NCBI RefSeq assembly: GCF_041296385.1
Contig: NC_091023.1
Coordinates: forward strand, 10,540,924 to 10,604,923
Length of the DNA: 64,000 bases
Direction: 5' to 3'
DNA from: Aphelocoma coerulescens
Lineage: Eukaryota; Chordata; Aves; Passeriformes; Corvidae
The translations under genes were made by a program, and so were the position numbers. Under the pieces are notes generated by a model that saw only the letters and a list, made by a program, of their open reading frames with translations, searched no databases and was not told the origin of the DNA. Positions 38,242-50,257 of the stretch are shown one piece after another (position 1 is the stretch's first letter; each line of letters opens with the position of its first letter).

Positions 38242-38851
38242 ATTATTTTTATACCATAAGAAGACAAAAAGAGAAACAGGAAAGCATGAAATCATATTTT
38301 GGCTTTCTGCACAGGAACCACAGAATAAATCATATGCTGTTGATACATTGCTTTCAGATTCTCACCCAATAGTTATTATGACCAAATCTACAGCAACTCT
38401 GTATGTAAAAACAGAGGAATGAGGCTGATGGAGACTGTTTGGTTCACAGAGTCAAGATAGCTGTAAACAGGTAGCATCTTTACCTTTAAATTAACAGTTT
38501 TAGCTAACTGGGCTGTCACTTTTCCAGCTGCTAACCACTAAGCATTTGCCTCCTAAGCTCAAGGAAAAAGCCTCCAGAGACTGTGAGTCTGTGAATGAAA
38601 ACTGTTTTGGGTCCCATGGCAAAGAAAGTACTTTGCTCTCAAAAATAGATACATTTCTTGTGGGAAAAAACAGCCCAGCTCCTTCCTCTCCCATAGATAA
38701 CAATGCAAAATGTCAGACACCTCCCAGGCTCTGTTCCCAGGAGATCAATAGCATTGCAGTCACTACTTTGGTGGGTTTTTTCCTTAAAGGTTAATTCGTA
38801 TCTAATCAAAAATCGTGACCCAACAGTTCACTGCTTATGGGAGCATGAGGT

Positions 38852-39592
38852 GTGGAACGTAAGACTGCCAATAGTGTTGAACTGCTACAGCTGCAAAAAG
38901 CTACAGCAGGATTTGAGCACTTGGAAGACCCAAAGCTGGGGTGTGAGACAGGTAAAGATTGGAAGCAGGGAAGCAGGCAGAGCCTGTGTTCAGTGCTCAA
39001 CAGTGAGAGGCTCCAAAGCAAGGGGAGCTTTCTGCTGCAAACACAAACCTGCTGGCTTGTGTTTGCAGCAGAAAGCCCATGGGATGCATTCGCTGTGTTG
39101 ACAGTATGTTGTGCAGGCTGGGAGCTGCACAGTGACAGTAGAGCAATGTGGAATGAAACACTAAAGATCACATTCAAGGGTAAAAAGTGTGCCATGTGCA
39201 CATTTTTAAAGCAAAGGCTTTCACCCAGAGGGTTTGGTGACTGCAGTGTACAAGCATCTGGGGCCCACACACAGTATCAGCTCTGCCAGAGCCACCAGGC
39301 CAGAGCCCTGTGCTGCTGGCTGTCACCTGCTGTAGGGCAGCAGCCAGGGGGGCTGAGCCCTGCTGGGAAGCTTCATGGAGGGTCTGACACCATTGCCCAG
39401 CAGCACTGCCACCCCTCTGTGTCACAGCACTGCAGCAGGACCCTTCTGGTCCCCTGCACTGCACCTCACACCTGTATTAACTTTGTGCTGAGATCGCAGG
39501 CAGCCACATCTAGGGCAGGGGCAGAAGCAAGGACAGATGTGAGGACACTCCCCAGAGGTGATCCCAGTCCATTATTCTCATTTCATTAGATA
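38852..39592 (+). other. Unusually long stop-free frame (about 246 codons)
   Basis: This is the longest open frame in the window. It has no ATG at its 5' end: the first in-frame methionine (MWNETLKITF) falls near the middle. If it were coding it would therefore need an upstream exon. The conceptual product is Cys-, Gln- and Ser-rich with no domain I know. The opposite strand is also stop-poor here (154 codons at 38806-39270), which points to base composition. It encloses the perfect 20-bp inverted repeat at 39027-39076. The GC content in its second half is raised. A decayed retrogene is possible but nothing identifies a parent. Confidence 0.15.
39027..39076. repeat. Perfect 20-bp inverted repeat (hairpin)
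   Basis: The left arm 39027-39046 (gctttctgctgcaaacacaa) is the exact reverse complement of the right arm 39057-39076, with a 10-base spacer. Two further C-G pairs can form in the spacer, leaving a TGCT tetraloop. Twenty matched pairs at this spacing are not expected by chance in a 64-kb window. The arms show no similarity to a known MITE or microRNA that I can recall. The likely origins are a template-switch mutation during replication or a small foldback insertion. Confidence 0.93.
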
Positions 39593-42500
39593 AATCCTAC
39601 ACCAAATAGCCAGGAAAAAAAAGAGAAAAAAATCCCAGATAGGCAGTTAAACTGAACCACAGGCTGTGCAGTACCACAGCAGGCTCCACAAAGCTCTTGC
39701 ATTCCCAGGGGAGTAAGAAAAGGGGGAGGAAACATCACAAGAGATGACTTTGCTTACTCACATCATTGGTGCAGACACACTTGTTTACATTTGATTGGCC
39801 TCATCTAAACTTTGCTGGAGGTTGACCATAATATTTACAAGCTGAAAGAACAATTATGTAGCTGAGAGCAGCTAAATGGAACAAAACAAAACCAGAGACA
39901 GAGAAATCATGTCATTTGCTAAAGTCAAAAAAACAAACTGAGCCATCAGACCACACATCTGCCTCACGCTATATAAATTTACACCGTGGTACTATTTGTG
40001 CTGCTTTACTGCTATATGGATGTTCTTTGAGTTTATAAACACTTACAGTGCTTATGTGCTCCATGTACTTATTTGTACCATAAAAATTTATATGGAAGGA
40101 TATTTCCCATGCCTCTTCTGTTTGTTTACAGAGTCCACTTTTAAAAGACCAGTATTCTTCCCTCTGGGGCCTGTTTACAGTCTGCACCTGTGATGCTTTC
40201 TTCAGTTTCAACCTCATGGGCTGTATTTCTTACATAACTGTTTTCCCTCTTTCAGACACCATTAATCATCCCTCCGTCAAAATCTTCTTCCCACACCAGG
40301 CTTTACTATACATTCCTTGCATTTTCATACCATGATGTCAGTCCAGAAAGGAACAAAGATAAGAATTGCTCAAGATTTTCCTTCAAATGATCCTGTTTCT
40401 ACAAAGCTATATATAAAATAAAACCCTCATACTCACCATGGAGTTTGGAAAGGACCAGACTTGGGGATTTGTGATTTTCTAATCTTCCATGTCCTTATTT
40501 CTTGAAAATTAAATGCAAAATTATTTTGGAAAAATGAGTGCAGAAGTACAGGGACCAAAGCAAGCACAACTCAGCTTTGTAATCAATGGTAGAGCAACTA
40601 AGCAAGTATGAAAATTACACTGCAAATGTTTTGAAAATAGTTTGTCAACTATGCTTGAAAAATTATGACTTTTTTTTCACACTTTTCAATGTTTGGGAAA
40701 GTGAGATTGTTGCATGCATTTAACACCTTTTCGCCACTGCAAATGATTTAGAATAGCAAGAAGAAAAGAGTGCTGAGATGCTATTTCCATTCATTTGCAT
40801 GTTTCAGAGATAGGATGGACTCCAAATTTTTAATTATCATTTTCCTTTTGTGAAAGAAAGCAAACTCTATTAAATCTGTCAAATCCCTATTCCTAGGCAA
40901 ACATTCACCCTACTATGGTTTTATTGGACTCAAGAGTAGGTATCTTCCAACTAATTAAGATCTCTGCCTTTTTTTGTTGTAACACTAACACTAACACTTC
41001 CACATACCATCACAGCAAAGCATCAGAAGAGCAGTGTTGTAACATATCTGCCTGTCAAACATCACCTAAAAAAATACCCAGGCAGCTCTGTTCTTCTCTT
41101 GGAGTGAAGAAGAGAGCTGTTCAAGCAGAACAAGATTTGTTTTATTGACAGATTTTACTGTTATCTGTTACCCACCAGTGGGCTCCATTTGCAGTTTTTA
41201 TCATAGAGTAATTGCTTATTAGAGACATTAGCAGGTTGTTTATTTGAAAACTATTACGCTAATAAGGAACAATCATATTAGCAAGGTGTGCTCTTTACAA
41301 CTTTATTTGTTTATCCTCAGGGACTAAACTTCTGAAACCCCAAACCTTTTGTTACACACTGAAAGATTTGGAAGTAAAATGTCTGAAGTTTTTTTTTTTC
41401 ATGTCTGAGAAATTTGTCCAATAATAATCAGTAGTTTTATTGCTGTCGTAAATAACAGGAGCTGCCTGTGACAGAAAGATGCTCACAGGATTGAAGGCTA
41501 TTCTGTACACAACCATTTACTTGTCTGGAAAAAATATGTTGCTGCTGTATTTGCATATTTTCTTATTACAAATGTTACCATAGCTATAACATACCAACTT
41601 CAGTATATTATTAAGCCCAAAGGGAAGGAAGAAACTGAATGTAGCATAGCTTCCAAGGCTCTGGGAAAGCACCTGTTTCCCTTATCCTTTGAGCCCTAGG
41701 GGCTTTTTAACCTTGGACTCACCAATAAACTCCCTTAATGATAACCTAGATGGGATCAGTTATATTTACACATCCCAAGATTTCTAACAAACCAACAAGT
41801 ACTTACAGCACATTTTCAGTCTTGCAAGAAAATGCTTTCACCATTGGCACAGCTGAATTTTTTGCTATGCTGCTGCTGTTCATTATTTTGCTGTGCTGAG
41901 GGTTATTTGTACTATATACAGTATCACTTTCAGGTAAAAAATAAGAAAGCAGTCTTGCAATGGGTAGTGCCCACAAGCAGAGTAGAGTTGCAGATTCCAA
42001 CCTGACTGCATACCAAAGCAACAAGACATTATTATTTATAGTCCAGTAGCACACAGACCCAAATTTGGGATCACCCAAATGTGATTAGGTGCAATATAAA
42101 CACACAGGTAAACATCCCAAACCAAGAGGTCATATGTAAAATGATGACAAAAAACCAAAACGAAACAAAAATCAGGGGGGAAAAAAATAGCAAGCAGAAA
42201 AAGAGCAAGCAAAGCACAGAGCAGGAGAAGAAAAAAAGGAAAGAACAACTTGCATGGGGACTGACCTAACACAACTCAGCTCACCTCTTGCCTGTGGCTT
42301 GCTTTGGCAGTCATCAAGAGGAGGATGTAGCTTTGGATTAAGTAATCAGACAAGTCTGTGTAAAAATGGAAACAGAATAGGCTGGATTTTGTTATGCAAA
42401 TATAAAGATATTAAGCACTCTTAAGTATCATAGTGTATTTCCCATCTCCCTGTTTCTGTGTACATACAGACTTGCATGTGTGCTCATGTGTGTCTCATAA

Positions 42501-43824
42501 TAAAGTTAATTTAATCTTATTGCAGTATAAGTAAAACGCTGAAAGAGGAGGTAACAATGCAGGGAAGCAGACATGTTGTATCAAAATCGCATGTGTCTGT
42601 GGGCTGGAGTCCAAAGCCAGCAATCCTGGTATATTTTGGAAACTTTCAGTCTTGAAATTGAGTGAGCACACCCAGATACTACCTGAACTTCCACTTCACT
42701 GACTTCATATGAGGAAAGAGGGGCAGACAGAGATGAATTCTTATACCCAAACTAAAACTTCTTGCAGTAGTCTCTGTAACTGTGTAGAGGTAAACTGTAA
42801 CAGCAAAGAAAAGAGAAATACATAAAAGGCACAATGTTTTGTTCTGAAGCCTCAGTCACTCTTCAGGAAGGAGACCTATCACTTTATATAACACTTTACA
42901 AATCAGTGCTTCCTTCAAAACATGGGAGATCCTGCTTCAGTGCTGCCTTTGTGCCAGAAAAGTCTGAGTAAGGGCTCCTTCACTTCATAGCATGTGCAAA
43001 GTTCCTAGGGCTGAAAGCTCATCTCAGTATCTGTGACTGGGTGCCCTTCCAGCCAGCCCCCTTCTCTGCTGGTACTCAGCCCCCCTCAGCTAGGCCAGGG
43101 GATCCCATCTGTGCCAAAGGACTTCCCTGCATCTGGAGTGGCAGAATAAAAGCCAGTTTTAGACAGCTGAGAGCACACAAGAGCATGTGAGGTAGTCCCA
43201 TACTTTAGGAGATCATTTCAGCAACCCCTTAAAACAGGCCTGTGCCCAGTAAGGGTCACCCTTTAAGTCTTTAGTGTAAATTGCAGTGCATACTCTTGTG
43301 TGTGCTTCAGCAGAATGCTGGGCTCACAACACCTGATCCAGCAGAACCAGGAGCAGGACAGTCCCTTCTGCTTATCTTTGCCTGCCCCAGATTTTGCAGG
43401 CTGCCCATCTCAACCTGCCAACACACAAGGGTGGCAACCTAGGGGTGACAGCTTTCCAACCTCTTCCTCAGGTACTTACATCAGCTGGCAGAAATTCTTC
43501 AGAGATGGCAAGAGGGCTAGATATTTACAAGTGGTGTTTATTTTTCTGGAATAGCATATGCGGCCAGCTGCATGTTCTCTTCATCAAAAAGTCTTGTGAT
43601 CTGAATACCCTTAAGCCACTCTCCTGTGTCGCTTGTCCCTCTTGATCAACTTTTTTAAAAAAAAAGAACACTCTGCCACTTCATGGTGTGCTCTTACAAG
43701 CACGGTCTTGTTTGTAAGCACATAGTGGGAGTATGGGATGGCTTTGAGAGGAGCTCTCTGTTCCAGCAAGTTTATATTTGAAGGTGAATGTAATGAATGG
43801 GATCAGCCTGTTTCTCACTTGCAG
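39593..43824. other. Non-coding DNA, with a CNE-like patch at 41190-41300
   Basis: No gene is seen. The patch at 41190-41300 ('gagtaattgcttattagaga', 'ctattacgctaataagg') is dense in TAAT/TTAT cores and free of simple repeats, as in conserved enhancers. A three-unit 'cactaa' tandem lies near 40981. The remainder is unique sequence with short chance ORFs. Confidence 0.55.
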
Positions 43825-43939
43825 CGCCGAGCCTCAGGCTAAGACAGGCAGTGCAGGGAGGCAGATTTGTGTCCAGCTGTGCTCCAACACCACGGCTTTG
43901 AGGCCCTTCTCTTGGACCCTTTCTCGCTCCAGGTCATTG
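43825..43939 (+). other. Candidate coding exon E (plus strand)
   Basis: The acceptor 'tgtttctcacttgcag' is followed by 115 bases ending 'CATTG|GTAAGA'. Only one frame is open: one base completes a codon, then 38 codons read AEPQAKTGSAGRQICVQLC through to LSRSRSL, leaving at phase 0. It would enter at phase 2, which matches the exit phase of the candidate exon at 33514-33600. The peptide is basic, with an N-T-T sequon, and is not recognised. The GC content is higher than in the flanks, with several CpG, as in many exons. It could equally be part of a lncRNA or a chance arrangement. Confidence 0.3.
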
Positions 43940-46379
43940 GTAAGAGAACCTGCATGTGAGGTTTTTCTTGTTTCCCATCTAAAATCTACTGACTGTAGCT
44001 GTGGTCACAGTCTGACTTAGGAAGAGAGCTATGCTGGCTTCACACACAAGGGACTACAAGTGAAAAAATATCAGCAATGCCAGAGTAGACAGGAACAGAT
44101 GAGCTGAGGCCTCATCATGCACCCAGAAACACCTGAGGGAAGCAAAGCCAGGCTCAGGCAGCTCCAAAGCCCTGCACTCTGTACTCCTGTCACCTCCCCT
44201 TGCAGCTGGGCTGCCTGGGCCCTACTGGTTTTGCACAGGGCGTGACAGAGGGGGACACCCCTCCACCCTGCACACTCCCCACCCACTGTGACAGCACCTC
44301 CTCACTCCTTTGTCTCACCCCAGTGCAGCTGTTGGATGGGACAGCAGTGTCCCCGGGAGATACCGTCAGTCTGGCCAGGAAGTTCCAGGTGCAGAGGGGA
44401 ATGGGAGCACCACATCTCTGAACAACTTCAATGAGCAATGATGGGTCAAAATTGCCATTTTAATTCTTGCCCAGCAAAGTAAAGCCTGCACAGAATACAT
44501 TGCTGAAAATAACTCTTTTTTCCTCCACTCTTTCCAATATCTTTTTTTCTTCCAGTTTTGCTTGGTTTGGTTTTTTTTTCCACTGGTTTTAGTGTCCAGC
44601 AAGAACACTAGAGGAGCAGAGAAGGTGGGGATTTTTCTCACTGTTCAAGGGGACTGAGCAGCCCCAAACCTCTCAACTCCAGTTTTGCATTACTGCCCTG
44701 CCTTCCTCCTGGGGATCAACTCAGCAGCACTGTTTGGGTTATGTGCTGGATATAGGCTGGATATAGTTCTCCTCCATTCTGCTGTTCCTGCAACTCCATT
44801 AAATTTCCACTGGGTATTTGAAAACAACATTATATATGTATATACACACAGACACATGAAACAGAGCTCTTTAAAGTTTACATCCTGGGAGGAAGCCAGA
44901 ATTGATTTCTTTAAATTCAAGTAACTCCTGACTTCTGAAGGAGTTCACGTGTCTGAGAAGCAGCAGTGGAAATTTGTCTTTCAGTGCTTCTGCTTATCAT
45001 TTATCAAGGTTCTGGAGTACATTCACATCTTTGTAAGGGCCTGAAGAAGCTTCACTAAAGAGCCTTTTTCCCATTAGCAGATCTGTGAAATTGTCTGAGA
45101 GACTGACATATGGGACTACAGACAGATGTACCATGTTTATTGGTCCTTGCTTCCCAGCTCCCCAGCTGCAGCACTCATCCCCAACGCAGCATCACTGCTG
45201 CTAAAGCCTTGGCATTTTATCCAATCGCTCACTTGTCACAACGCAGAATGAGTCTATGAAGCACTTATATTTTTAAGCAAACACAGGAGCTCCCAGGACT
45301 AAGGAGGGATCTGGCACAGATGAGACATGACAGTTTGGGTGATGGCCTGAGTGGTGAGAAGCTCAGGAAATGCACACACGTGAACCTGCAAATGTGCTGC
45401 TAACGTCCAAGGAAAAAAGGCTGCTGCCATAAATCACCTTGTCTGTGAAAATATTCTGAAATGACAGCATCAGCCTCTATATTTGAGAGATAAACTATCC
45501 AGTTCCTCTAGCCTCCCTCAAACTTTATCACAGACACAAAGAAAAAGGAAAGATAACAAAAAGAAATCTATCTGAGAAGCCATTTATTTTTATCAGCCTG
45601 GACCTCTGGGACACAGTTCATGCAATTTCACCTCTGTACCATTCCCCTTCTTGGAGTCATCACACTTAGGCAGTAAAATGTCTAATTTTAGTAATTGTCA
45701 AAAAATTGGCAACTCCTGTATTTCTGAAAGAGTTGAATATGGTGTTAGACTAAGCCACAATCTGGCACCCAGGTCAGGTTGGGGTTTTTTTCAAGAATTG
45801 CTTAAAGGCAGCCCCCAGAGATGGAGCACAGATACATGACTTTAACTAACTAGCACTGGAAGAAATATATTCAAAATGCATGAGGTAGTTGATAAACTTC
45901 CAGGACAGAAATGTCCTTTGCTCTTTGCATTGAGAACAAAAAGGCAGGAACACAACAAGGACATTTATATACAGTGGGTGACTGAAAGGTTGGATTTACC
46001 TTTACTTGCTTCTACTACTGCCTTTAACTGTCAGAGTTTCAGAGGAGGTGGATCCTTGTCCTGTTTTCCCAAACATCTGGGGCTCATGACTAAGAACTCT
46101 GCATGCTGTGTTGAGCAGCAGGGTGGTTTTCAATGCTCGACACCAAAATCTTCCCAGGGCAACCTCCGGCCACCACTTCTGCTTCCACCTGCCAGGAAAG
46201 TACCAGCCCTGCAGAAACTTCTGCAAACAAACTCTCTCAAACAGCAGCAGCCACAAGTGAGCATATTATAAATGGTAAAGGAGCACTGAACAGTTATTTT
46301 CTAACCAGAAAAAGGCTGCTGTCAAGTGATTTAATTTCCCTGCTAAATTGTATAGTAAAAAAGAAATTGCATGTAAAGA
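43940..46379. other. Unique non-coding DNA
   Basis: No gene is seen. GC-rich frames at 44071-44438 are open on both strands and have no homology. A short TA/CA-rich tract lies at 44831-44850. Confidence 0.6.
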
Positions 46380-46870
46380 CCACGTGACTGGGAACGAAAA
46401 GCCTCTCGTTGAAAGCTTTCATTTGCCCTTTATCACACTGTTTTGCTTCATATTCTATAAATAGCTCATGTGCACTGTTTTTCCTTTTGGCCTCATAACT
46501 ATGAACTGGTTCCTCACTGGCTTTGCAGAGTCTGAAGAAAATTTCTGGAGAATGCTGTAAGCATATTTGATAGAAGCTCACAAGTGGATTAATTTCAAAA
46601 CAGGATTCAGTTGGCATATTTAAAAATATATAATAATCAGAGCTGTTTGTAATAGATTCACCTCATCCTGCAGCAGAAATCAGGAATTGGAGTAGCTTGG
46701 TTTCTGCAATCTGATTTTAGTTACAGTTAGGCTGCAATTTATTTTTAGTAACAAACTGTTTCCCCGAGACAGATTTGGCTGTTCATTAGCATTGGGAGTC
46801 TTCTCTACAAAAAATATATTGTGAAATTTCCTTTTAGCTTTGACTAGGCCCACCCATTGAAACATAAACT
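46380..46870. promoter_or_regulatory. CNE-like block
   Basis: The block has an E-box ('accacgtgact') at its start, the CpG-retaining words 'aacgaaaagcctctcgttg' and 'ctgtttccccgagacagatt', and 'gttcattagcattggg'. It lacks simple repeats and recognisable transposons. Minus-strand frames of 107 codons (46294-46617) and 64 codons (46680-46874) cross it, but they look like by-products. The reading as a conserved regulatory element is inference from sequence texture. Confidence 0.3.
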
Positions 46871-47031
46871 CCATTCTGCAAAGACAGAGAAGATTTGATC
46901 ATCCATCTTGTCATTGACAGATGATAAAGATTCTGAAAATAAATTGTCCCTCTTCCATAAATTTTTTACTTAGTATCAACCACAGTTTCCCTTTAAAAAG
47001 GCAGGGAAATCTGTTAATCTGCATTATGAGC

Positions 47032-47311
47032 TTAATGAAAAGCAGCATAATTGAAAAATTGTTGTAATGAAAGAGAGTAAAATACCAGTTGTGTTAGATT
47101 TGTGATTTTATACCACTCGACTACTTCATCAAAACATTGGCTGGGGGAATCCTCCACAGTGACTCCTCTAGATGGGTTAATTGGCAGGTTGGGATCCAAA
47201 TCATTGCCTTCACCAACTGATCTTTCCAGAGTGAGTTTAATCTGCTTTGCTTCCCATTTCACCACTGGTGTCAGCCCACGCTGCTGCAGTAGCAGCCTGG
47301 TTTTACTTATT
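47032..47311 (-). other. Protein-like open frame, function unknown
   Basis: The minus strand is open for about 90 codons. The part from 47295 to about 47100 reads like ordinary soluble protein: it includes RGLTPVVKWEAKQIKLTLE, then a charged and proline-containing stretch, then SPSQCFDEVVEWYK. There is no ATG. An acceptor-like 'ctgctactgcag' lies at its 5' side with a weak polypyrimidine tract, and no strong donor follows. The plus strand is also open here and carries a donor 'CCAGA|GTGAGT' at 47231, so the coding strand, if any, is undecided. I recognise no family. A diverged exon, an old retrogene piece or a CNE are all possible. Confidence 0.2.
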
Positions 47312-48576
47312 AATCAGCATTTTCCAAACCATTTTTTCTGCTACACCCATCCAGGTAACATCCAGGCACATGGACTCCTAACACTCCGATTTCCAGCATC
47401 AGAAATGCCAGCTTTGATCAGGCCAAGGGCTCCTCCAGCCTCCCTGCAGCAGGAGGAGAGCTTTTAGCCAGCCAAGGCCATGGTGTTTCATGGTTATGAA
47501 CGCCTGTTCTCCAGATGTGCTTAGCTCGGCTTATTAAGGGTTACCCACAGCAAGCAGATTTACTTCAGCTCACCCCTGTGGATGATGAACATACCTCCCC
47601 TGCAGCACACCACACATCAGGAGATGGTGATCCTGACACAGAGCAACCTCTCAGAGTCACAGTCCTGCAAAGCACAGCTCCCTGCTGCACCCCACATCCT
47701 AGGGTGAAAGTAAACCTACTGCTGCAAAATATTTGCTTTACTAAAGATGAACTCTACCAGGTGCTTAAAGGAGCAAATTCAAAAACTGGCAATGCCAGAG
47801 TTCAGATGTGCCAAATGGCAGGTTTGGTGCTCTGTGGGTTTGGGGATTTTTAATTCTTTAGATCCTTTAGCCACTATTAACAAGGTGTCATGTTAGAAAT
47901 TTGGTTCATTTAAATTATTTTCAAAGTAGACAAGCTATTGGAGTGGACTGCAATCTATGCCTGCCTAAAGCTTCAAGCATTACGATGTCCCGACAGTTCA
48001 AATGTTACACAGAACTTGTAAAATTCAAAGAACATTTCTTTTACCTTCTCTGAATTACCAAGGGATGTGGTATATTTCCATACAATTTTCCAGAAAAATA
48101 AATCTTTTCCCTAAGAACACTGTTTTTTATTTTAATTATGTCAACCAGTATTTTCATACCTGATAACAAGAAATAAACCCCACTTTACTTCAAAAGTATG
48201 AATACAATCTTAGCAGTTAATTGTCATGGCATTACAAAAATACCACTGAAATGGGTATGAAAATTGCTCAGAGCAATTGGTAGAGCCTTTTCATAAGCCA
48301 CGGAGTGCAACAACTCCAATTCATACATGTTTACACAGAGCTTTCACATATATGGCTATGCTTGATTTTGGAAATTATGTCAACTGGAAAAACATCATTT
48401 CCTGATGTAAAGGACACAGACTTCACAGATTTTTCACTGAAATCACAGCAGTTGATTCAAAATTCTTAACCCCTTCTTGTAACTAACCTTGACTGTTTGA
48501 CCCTGAGAGGTTTCGCACATAATTGCCTCTTTGAGGGAGGGGTCTGAAAACGGTGGATTTCAAAGAAAAACAGAGA
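47312..48576. other. Unique non-coding DNA
   Basis: No gene or repeat is seen. The 121- and 112-codon plus-strand frames in 47.1-47.85 kb have no motif and no credible start. Confidence 0.6.
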
Positions 48577-48960
48577 TCATTTTATATTTGACATTAGTGT
48601 ACATGTAGGCAGTGGCAACCTTCTGCTTTGGATTTCCCTTGTTTCAGTTGCCTCCATCCCAAGTGCGCTGTTATTTGAGCAGGAATGTGGGTGCTTAGCG
48701 CGCCGGTGATGGTATCTGTACAGCACCACAAACGGCCCCGCATTCTTGGCATATTTGGTGGCCTGCATCAGCCCCGCTTGGAACAAAAGCTCTTGTTTTG
48801 GACACATCACTGCAGACTGTTGCCTGATCCAAACTGTCTGCTTCCTTCTGAACTTCTAAACAGAAACGACAGATCAGTTTGTAGTTTTTAACAGATCTAG
48901 CCTCAGAAAACATATCTGATACTGCCTTAATAGGAGCTGCCTTTTGCATCCAGGTTTGTT
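48577..48960. promoter_or_regulatory. CNE-like or decayed coding block
   Basis: CpG-containing words unusual for the neighbourhood ('cttagcgcgccggtgatgg', 'aacggccccgcattc') are embedded in AT-rich flanks. The minus strand has two overlapping frames. One (48695-48949) includes KNYKLICRFCLEVQKEADS and further on ICQECGAVCGAV, with two Cys-X2-Cys pairs that faintly resemble a zinc ribbon. The other (48577-48810) includes LMQATKYAKNAGPFVVLY. The frames overlap out of register, as in a frameshifted pseudogene, but no parent protein is recognised. A conserved regulatory element is the simpler reading. Confidence 0.3.
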
Positions 48961-49529
48961 TTTAATTTACAGCACATTCTCCACCCAAAAGACAAAGACA
49001 ATTTAGAATTAACTCTAGCTATGTGAGGATTTTACTTGAAACAAAATTCAAATATGTGCAATGAACACACATGAAAGTGCTATTTGAAGGACCATTGCAA
49101 ACGCTAATTAGGAAACTGCATTCAGGACTGCACACAGCAGTTTCACTGGCATGTCTGGATATTCAGTATGGCCTCTCTGTGAAGAGCCCTAGCATCTCCT
49201 GCAAAGAAACAGCATCTCTGTCTCCCCATCCACAAGCTGCAGTGGGGTAAAGGTCAGCTCCCACGGATTCCTTGTCACAGGCAAAAGGGAACAAAAAGGT
49301 GAAAACCCCAGGCACAGGGCTGGCTACTTTCCCTACTTGCTAGGCAGACAGTTTTGGTAGGAATAGAGAGGAGCAGTTCTATTTTGAGCAGTAAATGAAT
49401 AAATTTAATCCTCAACTATCAAGGCAAAGCATTCCTTCTCAGGAGAAAAAAAATCTTTGAAGAAATTGGATAGGGATATTGAAAGGACTTTTGGTCCGTC
49501 CCGGGACCCAAAGTAAGAACAACTGTCTC
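48961..49529. other. Unique non-coding DNA
   Basis: No gene is seen. The stretch forms the 5' flank (plus-strand view) of the CR1 group. The CpG-rich word 'ggtccgtcccgggaccc' at 49493 includes an imperfect palindrome. Confidence 0.55.
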
Positions 49530-50060
49530 CATGTCCTTTCTGAGAGGTATTTCACTAACCTGCCCTTACCATCATCACATATTTCATAATCACCCAAGCA
49601 ATCTTTTCCAGTACTTTCTATCCTTGATTTGGATAGTTGTTGTTTTGGGTTTTTTCCCTTTTTTTTAATGCTTTCTTTGAATCTCTTCTGCTGCAATTTA
49701 GTTTTATTAATTCCTGTTCCATCTTCTGCAGGGATAGGACTCTGTAAGGATCATACTGCTCTTCTTTACAGCAGTCTTTTCTGTATTTGAAGACTTTTGT
49801 AATTTTTCTTGTCTTTTTTTCCCTACACAATCCAAATTGTTTCAGTCTGCCTTCTGGGTTTGTTTCCTAATTGTTTGATCATTCCTACTTTGGAACCTCT
49901 CCAATCAGCCCACATCATTCTCAAATCTACCAATCATCTTGGGATGTCCTCTTGGGACATTATTACCACATATGAAACCACGTTTTCCCAGCCAGGTTTT
50001 AAAATGACATCTATTAAGCGGAGGGTTGTGTCTTTGATGCACAGTTAACTTGAGTTATTT
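49530..50060 (-). mobile_element. Ancient CR1 LINE, 3' region
   Basis: The plus strand follows, in order, the reverse complement of the old amniote CR1 3' region. Landmarks are 'cactaacctgccctta', 'ttttccagtactttctatcc', 'ttctgctgcaatttag', 'gtatttgaagacttttgtaa', 'gatcattcctactttgg' and 'acctctccaatcagcccaca'. These correspond to recognisable points in CR1 families shared by birds, crocodilians and turtles. The copy is heavily mutated and its reading frame is destroyed, so it is inactive. The open frames across it on either strand are meaningless. It is in minus orientation. Confidence 0.75.
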
Positions 50061-50119
50061 GCACTTGAGTTAATATGTCCCCAGTCAGCCTCACGTCAGA
50101 GTCCCAGGAACAGAGAAGT

Positions 50120-50200
50120 GAAAGGAATCACAGGAAATCATCTCATCCATATCCCACCTCTGAGGCACAATCAAGTACCATATATCTACACTCTTTTTGA
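50120..50200 (-). mobile_element. Second CR1 3'-end fragment
   Basis: 'aatcacaggaaatcatctca' followed by 'aggcacaatcaagtacc' resembles a fresh CR1 3' terminus in the same minus orientation. It restarts the element within the larger CR1 region, so it is best explained as a separate insertion into, or next to, the older copy. Confidence 0.5.
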
Positions 50201-50257
50201 TATATTCCAGCAGCAAAGTCATCATGACCTCCCTGGGCCATCTTCACATGAGAAATC

